Source of the DNA: Roseburia zhanii
GTDB taxonomy: Bacteria; Bacillota; Clostridia; Lachnospirales; Lachnospiraceae
Length of the DNA: 64,000 nucleotides
Assembly (NCBI RefSeq): GCF_014287635.1
Contig: NZ_JACOPH010000002.1
Span: 62,001-126,000, forward strand
Direction of reading: 5' to 3'
Shown: one piece after another, positions 53,944 through 62,181 of the stretch
How the letters are laid out: every line of letters begins with the position of its first letter
How positions within the stretch are numbered: the stretch's first letter is position 1
Made by a program: the position numbers and the translations under genes
The notes under the pieces: model-generated
The model's database searches: none
Told to the model about the DNA's origin: nothing
What the model saw: the letters and a program-made list of their open reading frames with translations, nothing else

Positions 53944-53981
53944 CTATTTATGCCCTAAATTCAACCGGAGGTACATGGATT

Positions 53982-55070
53982 ATGATAAAACATAAAGAAC
54001 ATTTTCATGGAAGTGATCTTGAAAAGATCGAACAATACTATGGCATCAAAAAAGAGGATATCATCAGTTTTTCAGCAAATGTCAATCCCCTTGGCATTTC
54101 CCCGAATCTAAGAAAAACGCTTTCTGAACATTTAAATGCCATTACGACTTATCCTGACAGGGAATACACTTCCTTAAGGCACTGTATTGCGGAATATATC
54201 CATTCTGATGCAGAACATATCATTGTAGGAAACGGCTCTACGGAACTGATTTCTTTATTTATCCAGATTGAGCACCCGAAAAAAGCAATGGTCTTAGGTC
54301 CTACATATTCTGAATATGAACGGGAAATCTTTTTAGGCGGTGGAACTACACACTACTATCCGCTCAAAGAAGCTGATGATTTTGCTTTAAATATCGAAGA
54401 TTTTACCGCCTGCTTAAATGAAAGCATTGATCTGTTAGTCATCTGTAACCCGAACAATCCGACTTCTTCTGCGATCACCCGTACACAGATGCGCCAGATC
54501 CTTGATGTCTGCAAACAGTATGACATTTTTGTCATGGTCGATGAAACTTATGTCGAATTTACAGAAAATATGGAGGAGATCACCTCGATTCCTCTTACGC
54601 ATTATTACAATAATATCATTATCCTGCGTGGAACTTCAAAGTTTTTTGCAGCTCCGGGACTGCGTCTTGGCTATGCGGTGACAGGCAACCACGATCTGAT
54701 CAAATCCATCAACACCAGGCAGAATCCATGGACGATCAACTCTCTCGCTGTCATTGCCGGTGAATTGATGTTTCAGGATCAGGATTATATCAAAAAAACA
54801 AGAGAACTGATCTCCTCTGAACGTGCAAAAATCTATCAGGCATTACAGGAAAATCCGAATTACAAGCCATATCCGCCAAGTGCTAATTTTATCCTTGTAA
54901 AGATTTTAAAAGAAGATTTGACTTCTCAGGATCTGTTTGACCGGACGATCCTCAAAGGTCTTATGATCCGTGACTGCTCGACCTTCCCATTTTTAGACCA
55001 GAAATATATCCGGTTCTGCTTTATGATGCCGGAAGATAACCGGAAACTATTAGATTGTCTGATGCAATAA
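53982..55070 (+). CDS. PLP-dependent aminotransferase (HisC/CobD-like)
   Basis: 362 residues, fold type I. Substrate loop FSANVNPLGISP (30-41), NPNNPTS (156-162), DETYVEF (187-193) and the PLP lysine Lys220 in RGTSKFFAAPGLRLGYA are intact. The FSANVNPLG start is typical of threonine-phosphate decarboxylase CobD, but the family also includes histidinol-phosphate aminotransferase. No cobalamin or histidine genes are nearby, so the substrate is open. GGAGG precedes the ATG. Confidence 0.88.
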   Translation: MIKHKEHFHGSDLEKIEQYYGIKKEDIISFSANVNPLGISPNLRKTLSEHLNAITTYPDREYTSLRHCIAEYIHSDAEHIIVGNGSTELISLFIQIEHPKKAMVLGPTYSEYEREIFLGGGTTHYYPLKEADDFALNIEDFTACLNESIDLLVICNPNNPTSSAITRTQMRQILDVCKQYDIFVMVDETYVEFTENMEEITSIPLTHYYNNIIILRGTSKFFAAPGLRLGYAVTGNHDLIKSINTRQNPWTINSLAVIAGELMFQDQDYIKKTRELISSERAKIYQALQENPNYKPYPPSANFILVKILKEDLTSQDLFDRTILKGLMIRDCSTFPFLDQKYIRFCFMMPEDNRKLLDCLMQ

Positions 55071-55091
55071 ACATATGGATCACGTTCTTAC

Positions 55092-55124
55092 GTACCTGTG
55101 CAGTAAATGTTCAGGTACTTTTTT
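55092..55124 (+). terminator. Intrinsic terminator of the aminotransferase gene
   Basis: GTACCTG (55092-55098) pairs with CAGGTAC (55112-55118), followed directly by T6. It lies about 20 bases after the stop. Confidence 0.8.
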
Positions 55125-55133
55125 ATTTTCTGC

Positions 55134-55180
55134 TTGACATTTTTTTCTTTTCATATTATTGTATTATTTAGTTAATACAA
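55134..55180 (+). promoter_or_regulatory. Promoter and likely GntR operator of the YtrA-type operon
   Basis: Perfect -35 TTGACA (55134-55139), 17-base spacer, -10 TATTGT (55157-55162). A perfect inverted repeat with half-sites TTGTATTA (55159-55166) and TAATACAA (55173-55180) and a 6-base spacer covers the -10 box and start point. This is the shape of a YtrA-subfamily GntR operator and implies autorepression. Confidence 0.75.
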
Positions 55181-55207
55181 CCATACATTAAGTGAGGTGA
55201 TACTATC

Positions 55208-55579
55208 ATGCCATGGAACTTAACTTCTGACCGTCCGATCTTTATGCAGATCATAGAGATCATACAGCTTGAGATCATTTCTGGCAAATATCGTCCGGGT
55301 GACAAACTGCCATCTGTGCGTGATCTTGCATCTGAGGCAGCCGTCAATCCCAACACGATGCAGAAAGCACTATCAGAATTAGAACGCAGCGGACTTGTCT
55401 ATTCCCAGCGGACGAGCGGACGCTTTATTACGGAGGATGTGAAAATGATCGAAGAATTAAAATCATCTCTTGCAAAAGAGAAAATCCATGAATTTTTAGA
55501 AAATATGCAGAAATTAGGTTTTCAAAAAGAAGAAACGATCCGTCTGATGACGGAAACATTGAAAGGGGAGGAATTATGA
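55208..55579 (+). CDS. GntR family regulator, YtrA subfamily
   Basis: 123 residues. The winged helix covers about residues 10-75 (IMQIIEIIQLEIISGKYRPGDKLPSVRDLA, NPNTMQKALSELERSGLVYSQRTSGRF). The short C-terminal helix tail, without a ligand domain, is typical of YtrA-type repressors that control a neighbouring ABC transporter. GAGGTGA precedes the ATG. Its stop overlaps the ATPase start. Confidence 0.93.
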   Translation: MPWNLTSDRPIFMQIIEIIQLEIISGKYRPGDKLPSVRDLASEAAVNPNTMQKALSELERSGLVYSQRTSGRFITEDVKMIEELKSSLAKEKIHEFLENMQKLGFQKEETIRLMTETLKGEEL

Positions 55580-56274
55580 GCACAATATTAGAATGTAAAA
55601 ATCTAAGCAAAGCCTACGGTAATAAAACTGCCCTAAGCCATATCGACCTTGCCCTAGAAAGCGGTCATATCATCGGGCTGTTAGGACCGAACGGCAGCGG
55701 CAAAACGACACTGATCAAACTGATCAACGGGCTTTTAACACCAAGTGAGGGAGAACTTTATATCGATCAGAATCCGGTAGGAATTGAAAGCAAGAAGATC
55801 GTTTCTTATCTTCCTGACCATACCTATTTAGAATCGAATCTGAAAGTACGTGAGATCATTGATTATTTTAAAGATTTTTATGATGATTTTGATGAGATCC
55901 GTGCTTATGATATGTTAGCTAAATTACAGATCAATCCGAGTGACAAATTAAAAACGATGTCAAAGGGTACAAAAGAAAAAGTACAGTTGATCCTGATCAT
56001 GAGCCGTCGTGCCAAGTTATACGTCTTAGATGAACCGATCGCAGGGGTTGATCCCGCTGCAAGGGATTATATCTTAGATATTATTTTAAGCAATTATGAC
56101 GAAGATGCAACGATCCTGATCTCTACCCACCTGATCGCTGATATCGAAAATATCCTTGATGAAGTGATCTTTATCAAGAACGGACAGATCGAACTGACTT
56201 CTTCTGTTGATGAAATACGTGAATCACAGGGTAAATCTGTAGATGCACTATTCCGGGAGGTATTCAAATGTTAA
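55576..56274 (+). CDS. ABC transporter ATP-binding protein (YtrB-like exporter)
   Basis: 232 residues. Walker A is GPNGSGKT (about 37), Walker B LYVLDEPIAGVD, H-loop STHLIAD. The signature motif is weak, MSKGTKEKVQL in place of LSGGQ, as common in YtrB-like exporters. It pairs with the permease that follows (7-base overlap) and is under the GntR regulator. The substrate is unknown; cell-wall-active antibiotics induce relatives. Confidence 0.92.
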   Translation: MSTILECKNLSKAYGNKTALSHIDLALESGHIIGLLGPNGSGKTTLIKLINGLLTPSEGELYIDQNPVGIESKKIVSYLPDHTYLESNLKVREIIDYFKDFYDDFDEIRAYDMLAKLQINPSDKLKTMSKGTKEKVQLILIMSRRAKLYVLDEPIAGVDPAARDYILDIILSNYDEDATILISTHLIADIENILDEVIFIKNGQIELTSSVDEIRESQGKSVDALFREVFKC

Positions 56275-57086
56275 GGAAACTATTTAAACACGAATTTAAG
56301 GAAACAGCGAAACTTCTGCTCCCATTAGATCTTGTTCTGCTTGCCGTCACTGTGATCGGCTGTATCCTCTTAGGCAGCAGCATTTTACAAAATGAATCTT
56401 TGCAGATGTTATCATTTTCCTGCATGATGATCTATATTTTAAGCATTTTTGCTTTATTTATCATTACTGCGGTATATCTGACCGTACGTTTTTACAAAAC
56501 CATGTATGCGGCACAGGGTTATCTGACTCACACACTCCCTGTATCTACAATTTCCATCATTCATACAAAACTTTTGACTGCTGTGTTCTGGCTTCTGATC
56601 GCAGCTGTCATTACAACCGGTTCAATCTTTCTGCTGATCCGTATCGCAGCCGGAAATGATTGGGATCCTGCCGCTTTTTCCATTGCAGCAGATGCGCTCT
56701 ATGAATCATTAGGTATTCCGTTTGGAGAATTTATGAGCTATATCATACTCTCCGTTTTACTCTCATGCTTTAGCATGGTTCTGATGATCTTCGCCAGTTT
56801 ATCGGTCGGACAGTTATTTGGACAGCACCGTATCCTTGCTGCTGTCGTAACATATATTGTATTTTACATCATCCAGCAGATCATCAGCATGATCGTTTTA
56901 TTCGCAATAGGTATCGGAAATACTTATGACTTTTCAGATGAAGTTTTATTATCTGATGCGCCTAATGCAGTGGCTTCTTTCTACCGTGGTACTTTTATTA
57001 CCGGAATCATAGAAGCACTTATATTTGCTATTGCATTTTATATCACAGGCCGTTACATTACCTGTAAACACCTGAACTTAGAATAA
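56268..57086 (+). CDS. ABC transporter permease (YtrC/D-like)
   Basis: 272 residues with about six membrane segments (roughly 18-38, 48-75, 100-130, 160-185, 195-225, 242-262) and Tyr/Thr-rich loops. No catalytic motif is expected. It overlaps the ATPase gene by seven bases and completes a GntR-ABC exporter operon. Confidence 0.88.
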   Translation: MLRKLFKHEFKETAKLLLPLDLVLLAVTVIGCILLGSSILQNESLQMLSFSCMMIYILSIFALFIITAVYLTVRFYKTMYAAQGYLTHTLPVSTISIIHTKLLTAVFWLLIAAVITTGSIFLLIRIAAGNDWDPAAFSIAADALYESLGIPFGEFMSYIILSVLLSCFSMVLMIFASLSVGQLFGQHRILAAVVTYIVFYIIQQIISMIVLFAIGIGNTYDFSDEVLLSDAPNAVASFYRGTFITGIIEALIFAIAFYITGRYITCKHLNLE

Positions 57087-57111
57087 GACTGCCACATACA
57101 ACAAATGAACT

Positions 57112-57157
57112 AAAAAGCAGGGTCTAAAAACATTTTTGTTTTCTGACTCTGCTTTTT
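57112..57157. terminator. Bidirectional terminator between convergent operons
   Basis: AAAAAGCAGGGTC (57112-57124) pairs with GACTCTGCTTTTT (57145-57157) with one mismatch. A-run and T-run on the two sides allow it to serve the permease gene and the nfnB-like gene. Confidence 0.8.
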
Positions 57158-57189
57158 GATTACTTACTAAAATCTGTTCTGTCTATCTC

Positions 57190-58575
57190 TTATTTTTCAG
57201 AGAGATATTCATGGATACCTTTTGCAGCTGCTTTTCCTGCTCCCATCGCAAGAATAACGGTTGCAGCACCGGTTACGGCATCTCCACCTGCAAATACAGC
57301 AGCTTTTGAAGTTGCACCGTTTTCTTCATCGGCAACAATACATTTTCTGCGGTTGATCTCAAGTCCTTCTGTTGTAGAGGAGATCAATGGGTTTGGTGAA
57401 GTTCCTAAGGACATGATAACTGTATCTAATTCCATGTCAAATTCAGAACCTTTGATTTCTACCGGTGATCTTCTTCCGGATGCATCCGGTTCACCAAGTT
57501 CCATACGGATACAGGTCATACCTTTTACCCAGCCATTATCATCTACTAAGATCTCCGTAGGATTTGTCAAAAGATCAAAGATGATTCCCTCTTCTTTTGC
57601 ATGATGAACTTCTTCCACACGGGCTGGAAGTTCTTCTTCACTTCTACGATATACGATATGTACTTCTGCTCCTAAACGAAGTGCTGTTCTTGCTGCGTCC
57701 ATGGCTACATTACCACCACCGACAACTGCAACTTTCTTACCTTTCATGATCGGTGTATCATATTCTTCACGGAATGCTTTCATCAGGTTATTTCTGGTCA
57801 AGAATTCATTTGCAGAAAATACGCCGTTTGCCTGTTCTCCAGGAATACCCATAAATCTAGGAAGTCCTGCTCCTGAACCGATAAATACGGCTTCGAATCC
57901 TTCTTCTTTCATCAGTTCATCAATCGTTGTAGATTTACCGATGACTACGTTGGTTTCGATCTTAACGCCAAGTGCTTTTACATTCTCAACTTCTTTGGCA
58001 ACAACTTTCTGCTTTGGAAGACGGAACTCCGGAATACCGTAAATCAATACACCGCCTGCCTCATGTAATGCTTCAAAGATCGTCACATCATAGCCTAATC
58101 TTGCAAGATCGCCTGCACAGGTAAGTCCTGCAGGACCTGAACCAATAACTGCTACTTTATGACCGTTCATCTTCTCTGCTTTTTTCGGGCGGATACCATT
58201 TTCTCTTGCCCAGTCAGCTACAAATCTCTCTAATTTACCGATGGAAACCGCCTCGCCCTTGATACCGCGGATACATTTTCCTTCACACTGGCTCTCCTGC
58301 GGACATACACGGCCACATACAGCCGGAAGTGCAGAAGATTCACTGATGATCTCATATGCTTTTTCAAAATTACGGTTCTTAACTTCCTGAATAAATGCCG
58401 GAATATTGATAGATACCGGACATCCTTTCATACACTGTGCATTTTTACAGTTTAAACATCTGCCTGCTTCTGCTACAGCTTCTTCTTCATTATATCCTAA
58501 ACATACTTCTTCAAAATTCGTTGCACGAACTGCAGGTTCCTGCTCTCTTACTGGTACTTTATTTAATACGTCCAT
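57190..58575 (-). CDS. NADPH-binding flavoprotein subunit NfnB (GltD-like)
   Basis: 461 residues of the glutamate synthase small-subunit type. Two N-terminal [4Fe-4S] cysteine clusters are visible (CLNCKNAQCMKGCP and CGRVCPQESQCEGKC). Two Rossmann dinucleotide loops follow (IGSGPAGLTCAGDLA for FAD, VVGGGNVAMDAARTA for NADPH). Next to an NfnA-like subunit it most likely forms the electron-bifurcating NADH-dependent ferredoxin:NADP oxidoreductase rather than glutamate synthase, because no large GltA subunit is present. Confidence 0.9.
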   Translation of the reverse strand: MDVLNKVPVREQEPAVRATNFEEVCLGYNEEEAVAEAGRCLNCKNAQCMKGCPVSINIPAFIQEVKNRNFEKAYEIISESSALPAVCGRVCPQESQCEGKCIRGIKGEAVSIGKLERFVADWARENGIRPKKAEKMNGHKVAVIGSGPAGLTCAGDLARLGYDVTIFEALHEAGGVLIYGIPEFRLPKQKVVAKEVENVKALGVKIETNVVIGKSTTIDELMKEEGFEAVFIGSGAGLPRFMGIPGEQANGVFSANEFLTRNNLMKAFREEYDTPIMKGKKVAVVGGGNVAMDAARTALRLGAEVHIVYRRSEEELPARVEEVHHAKEEGIIFDLLTNPTEILVDDNGWVKGMTCIRMELGEPDASGRRSPVEIKGSEFDMELDTVIMSLGTSPNPLISSTTEGLEINRRKCIVADEENGATSKAAVFAGGDAVTGAATVILAMGAGKAAAKGIHEYLSEK

Positions 58576-59462
58576 TATTTGTCACCTCCGCAATGTCCAC
58601 ATCCGCCATGGTGAGTATCACCTTCCTGAAGTTTTAGCATAGCTCTGCCTTCCTCTGTCTTATAGATCTGCTGACGTTTCATAGCCTGATCAAAATCAAC
58701 TAAATGTCCATCAAATTCCGGTCCGTCAACGCAGGCAAATTTCACTTCACCGCCAACAGTCAGTCGACATGCGCCACACATACCAGTTCCGTCTACCATG
58801 ATCGGGTTCATGGATACGATGGTCGGGATACCTAATTCTTTTGTCAACAGACAGACAAATTTCATCATGATCATAGGACCGATCGCAATACACTGATCAT
58901 AAGTCTTGCCCTCATCGATCAACTGCTGAAGCTGGTTTGTTCCCATTCCATGGAATCCGTAACTTCCATCATCTGTTGTAACATAGAGATTTGTTGCTAC
59001 TTTCTCCATCTCATCTACAAGGATCAGCAAATCTTTTGTCTTAGATCCCATGATCACATCACAGTCTACACCGTGCTCATGCAGCCATTTTACCTGTGGG
59101 TAAACCGGTGCTGTTCCAACACCACCTGCGATAAATACGATCTTTTTCTTCTTTAATTCTTCAATATCAGTATCTACTAATTCAGAAGGACAGCCTAACG
59201 GACCTACGAAATCCTGAAATGAATCTCCTTCTTCTAAATACTGCATACGTTCTGTAGAAGCTCCTACAGTCTGAAATACAATCGTAATAGTTCCTGCTTT
59301 TCTATTATAATCACAGATTGTAAGCGGAATACGCTCGCCTTCTTCATCAATCTTTACAATAATGAACTGACCCGGCTCACAGGTCTTTGCTACTCGTGGT
59401 GCTTTGACATCCATAAGAAAAATCTTGTCTGCCAATTTTTCTTTTCTAACGATTGGATACAT
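58575..59462 (-). CDS. FAD/NAD-binding iron-sulfur subunit NfnA-like
   Basis: About 295 residues from ATG 59462, six bases after AGGAGG; a TTG at 59480 is in frame but lies before that site. The protein is ferredoxin reductase-like: an FAD-binding RIPLTICDY, an NAD loop FIAGGVGTAPVYP, and a C-terminal [2Fe-2S] site MCGACRLTVGGEVKFAC. The last residues HHGGCGHCGG are Cys/His rich. Its stop overlaps the nfnB start by one base. The pair is likely one complex. Confidence 0.9.
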   Translation of the reverse strand: MYPIVRKEKLADKIFLMDVKAPRVAKTCEPGQFIIVKIDEEGERIPLTICDYNRKAGTITIVFQTVGASTERMQYLEEGDSFQDFVGPLGCPSELVDTDIEELKKKKIVFIAGGVGTAPVYPQVKWLHEHGVDCDVIMGSKTKDLLILVDEMEKVATNLYVTTDDGSYGFHGMGTNQLQQLIDEGKTYDQCIAIGPMIMMKFVCLLTKELGIPTIVSMNPIMVDGTGMCGACRLTVGGEVKFACVDGPEFDGHLVDFDQAMKRQQIYKTEEGRAMLKLQEGDTHHGGCGHCGGDK

Positions 59463-59489
59463 CTTCATCCTCCTATACAATTTAAAAAC

Positions 59490-59520
59490 AGTTTAAGACG
59501 GTAAAGTACCGTCTTAAACT
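59490..59520 (-). promoter_or_regulatory. Perfect 14-bp-arm palindrome abutting the nfnAB promoter
   Basis: AGTTTAAGACGGTA (59490-59503) and its exact complement (59507-59520) flank three bases. It starts at the base next to the -10 box and contains the predicted start point (about 59514). This position is typical for a repressor operator. On the minus strand T5 follows two bases later, so a terminator role for the amidase transcript is a weaker alternative. Confidence 0.7.
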
Positions 59521-59549
59521 ATCATACTAGATTTTTAGTTAAAATTCAA
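59521..59549 (-). promoter_or_regulatory. nfnAB promoter
   Basis: Minus strand: -35 TTGAAT (59549-59544), 17-base spacer, -10 TATGAT (59526-59521), each close to consensus. The leader to nfnA is about 52 bases. Confidence 0.7.
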
Positions 59550-59565
59550 TGAATATTTTATGATC

Positions 59566-61200
59566 TTATTTCAATGTATCGGTATAAATGCCAAATTCAT
59601 AACCGGCTTCTCTTGCTTTATCAATAAAACTTCCTAAAATATTGGTATTTGTCCATGATTCTGCATGTAATAAATAAATCGCCCCCGGATGCAGCTTATC
59701 CACTAATTTCTGTAAAGATTCCGCTTCATTTGGCTGATTATTGACATCATAATCTAAATATGCAAAACTCCAGAATACTCCACGATAACCGCAGTTATTT
59801 AAAATTGCAAGTGACTGCTCACTGAATTTACCAGCCGGAAAACGGAACAGACACATATCATAGTTGAAATTCTGTTTGATATATTCGTGGTTGCCCATAA
59901 CTTCCTGCTTCTGGTCATCTAAGGATAAACTAGGAATTCCCGCTGATGGGTGTGTCACGGAATGATTTCCTAATATATGTCCTTCATCTATGATCTGACG
60001 GACTAAATCCGGATCTTCTTCTGCATACGGTTTTGTTACAAAAAATACTGCCTTAACATCTTTTTCTTTTAATGTACTTAAAATTGACGGCGTACATCCA
60101 TATTCATACCCTTCGTCAAATGTCAGATAGATTTTTTTATCTGTTGTCGGAATGATGAAATCTACCGGATAATCTTTGTATTTTTCCTGATAACTCAAAG
60201 AACCTGTCGGACGATTATATTCATCTACATTACTTCCCTGTCCCCAGTTTAAGATCTCTCCGCTTAGTCCGCTGACATTGTCGATCGTTGGATAACTTAA
60301 AGTCATTCCTGTCAGAGTATCTGCCGCAGAAGTATCTTCTGTACCTGCTTCTCCACTTACAGATGTATCATCTGCTTCTCCATACTGTGCATATGTATCT
60401 AAGACTGCCTGTGTGATTGCCTGTGCATATGCCTGTTTGTTTGCATCAAACAGACGGTTATCTTCTTCATTATTGATAAAACCAAACTCTAACAGACATG
60501 CCGGCATTGTCGTATTGCCAATGACATAATAATCAGAGCCTTCTCCGGTTTCTGTTCCGGTTTTGACACCGCGGTCACGCTGTACACCGACTCCGACTAA
60601 TGCATTATGGACATTGTTTGTCAATGTTTCTGTAACAGTTGTATCATTCGTTGCTGTCATCCATGTTTCAATACCATATCCTTCCCCTTTATTACGATGA
60701 AGGGAGATAAAATAATCTGCACCGGATGCATTAGCGATCGCTACCCTGTCTTTCAAAAAAACTTTTGTATCATTGTCATTTCTTGTCATAATGACTTCAA
60801 TGCCTTTGCTCTCCATCTCCTGTTTAACTGCCAATGCCAATGCCCAGTTATCTTCTGATTCAATCCTGCCATTATAATCACACCCGGGATCCATTCCGCC
60901 ATGCCCAGGATCCAGGCATACTGTTAAGACATCCTGTTCTGTTGCTTCTTCGGTAACTGCTATGCTTTCGGTATTTTCCGTTTTTTCTGTAGAAGATACA
61001 GAAAGTCCCGAATTGATGATCTTATTTACGATCCTGCCGTCATTTAGTTTTTTATCCAAAAACTGACATAATAATAACGTCAATGCCAATATACCAATAC
61101 AAAACAGCCATTTTAATACTGCTGATATGTAATAATTCTTACTGTGTTTTTTCTTCTCTACGATTTCACGTTTTCCATTTTTCTCTAGAATATACTTCAT
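59566..61200 (-). CDS. Fused N-acetylmuramoyl-L-alanine amidase and PdaA-like polysaccharide deacetylase
   Basis: 544 residues. One membrane anchor (about 29-48) precedes an Amidase_3 domain (about 92-275) with zinc ligands His100 (DPGHGG), Glu at 114-116, His168 (SLHRN) and catalytic Glu238 (LLEFGF). A linker (about 276-345) leads to a NodB-type deacetylase (about 350-544) with TFDEGYE (Asp362, Glu363), the zinc motif NHSVTH (His413, His417), RFPAGKFSE and HPGAIYLLHA. The second half reads like B. subtilis PdaA (TFDNGYENGYT). Amidase CwlD and PdaA act in turn to make cortex muramic-lactam, so one chain may do both steps outside the membrane. Confidence 0.92.
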   Translation of the reverse strand: MKYILEKNGKREIVEKKKHSKNYYISAVLKWLFCIGILALTLLLCQFLDKKLNDGRIVNKIINSGLSVSSTEKTENTESIAVTEEATEQDVLTVCLDPGHGGMDPGCDYNGRIESEDNWALALAVKQEMESKGIEVIMTRNDNDTKVFLKDRVAIANASGADYFISLHRNKGEGYGIETWMTATNDTTVTETLTNNVHNALVGVGVQRDRGVKTGTETGEGSDYYVIGNTTMPACLLEFGFINNEEDNRLFDANKQAYAQAITQAVLDTYAQYGEADDTSVSGEAGTEDTSAADTLTGMTLSYPTIDNVSGLSGEILNWGQGSNVDEYNRPTGSLSYQEKYKDYPVDFIIPTTDKKIYLTFDEGYEYGCTPSILSTLKEKDVKAVFFVTKPYAEEDPDLVRQIIDEGHILGNHSVTHPSAGIPSLSLDDQKQEVMGNHEYIKQNFNYDMCLFRFPAGKFSEQSLAILNNCGYRGVFWSFAYLDYDVNNQPNEAESLQKLVDKLHPGAIYLLHAESWTNTNILGSFIDKAREAGYEFGIYTDTLK

Positions 61201-61285
61201 TTTCCTTCCTCGTCTGTCCTATTTTTCTGCATATCGCATCTATCCAGTACCCCATCGTTACTGTACATTTAACAACTGCTTTTTC

Positions 61286-61291
61286 AGTATA
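61286..61291 (-). promoter_or_regulatory. Extended -10 of the amidase-deacetylase gene
   Basis: Minus strand TGG followed by TATACT, an extended -10 (TGn) promoter without a clear -35. It lies about 85 bases before the ATG. Confidence 0.45.
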
Positions 61292-61318
61292 CCATAACTA
61301 ACCCAAAAAAACAGCGTC

Positions 61319-61336
61319 AGAATATGGAAATATTCT
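61319..61336 (-). terminator. Possible weak terminator after the ABC ATPase gene
   Basis: AGAATAT (61319-61325) / ATATTCT (61330-61336) form a 7-bp stem with a 4-base loop. A run of seven T starts seven bases later on the minus strand. The AT-rich stem and the gap make this uncertain. Confidence 0.35.
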
Positions 61337-61368
61337 TAAGAAAAACAAAAGATTTATCACAATGCCCA

Positions 61369-62181
61369 CTATTCCTGCTCTTTTGACAATAAAATCCTGT
61401 CATTTTCCAAGCGTTTTCCGGCATTGATGCGGAATTTTTCTAACAGATCATCCATCGTAAGTTTACTTCTTTCTTCGCCTTCCACATCAAAGACAATCTG
61501 ACCTCCGTCCATCATTAACGTACGGTTTCCCAGTTCTAATGCCTGATGCATATTATGAGTGACCATAAGACAGGTAAGTTTTCTCTCTGCAATGATCTGC
61601 TTTGTCAGTTCTAATACTTTTTCTGCTGTTGCCGGATCAAGTGCCGCAGTATGTTCATCAAGCAGAAGGATCTTAGGTGTTACCATTGTTGCCATCAAAA
61701 GTGTTAATGCCTGGCGCTGTCCACCGGAGAGCAGTCCGACCGGCTGTTTCATGCGGTCTTCTAATCCCATATTTAACAGGGATAACTGTTCCCTGAACTT
61801 TTTCTTATCCGATGTTTTGATCCTGCTGAAATATTCATGCCGTAATGTCGATGCCCTTAAATAGGCAAGTGCCATATTTTCTTCAATCGTCATATTGGGT
61901 GCAGTTCCACGAAGCGGATCCTGAAACAGATGTCCGATCTCTTTACTCCTGACATATTCTTTCACATAAGTGATATCTTCTCCGTCAAGTACAATCTGTC
62001 CCTCATCGATATAAAATGCTCCGGTGATCGCATTGAACATCGTTGACTTTCCTGCACCATTACTTCCTACGATCGTTGCAAAATCTCCTTCTTTTAAATG
62101 CAGGCTGACATCCGACAGTGCTTTCTTTTCATTTACCGTTCCCGGATTAAATGTTTTACTGATACCGATCAACTCTAACAT
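61369..62181 (-). CDS. ABC transporter ATP-binding protein (COG1101 type)
   Basis: 270 residues. Walker A GSNGAGKS (about 38), Q-loop FQDPLRGTAPNMTIEEN, signature LLSGGQRQALTLLMA, Walker B ILLLDEHTAALD, H-loop VTHNMHQAL. It belongs to the uptake systems with COG4120 permease and COG2984 binding protein, which in Firmicutes import amino acids such as tryptophan or tyrosine. Substrate open. It starts on the base at the permease stop. Confidence 0.9.
   Translation of the reverse strand: MLELIGISKTFNPGTVNEKKALSDVSLHLKEGDFATIVGSNGAGKSTMFNAITGAFYIDEGQIVLDGEDITYVKEYVRSKEIGHLFQDPLRGTAPNMTIEENMALAYLRASTLRHEYFSRIKTSDKKKFREQLSLLNMGLEDRMKQPVGLLSGGQRQALTLLMATMVTPKILLLDEHTAALDPATAEKVLELTKQIIAERKLTCLMVTHNMHQALELGNRTLMMDGGQIVFDVEGEERSKLTMDDLLEKFRINAGKRLENDRILLSKEQE

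Noticed and set aside
57190..58575. Glutamate synthase small subunit
   Set aside because: No large glutamate synthase subunit is present and the partner is an NfnA-like FAD/[2Fe-2S] protein, so a transhydrogenase role fits better.
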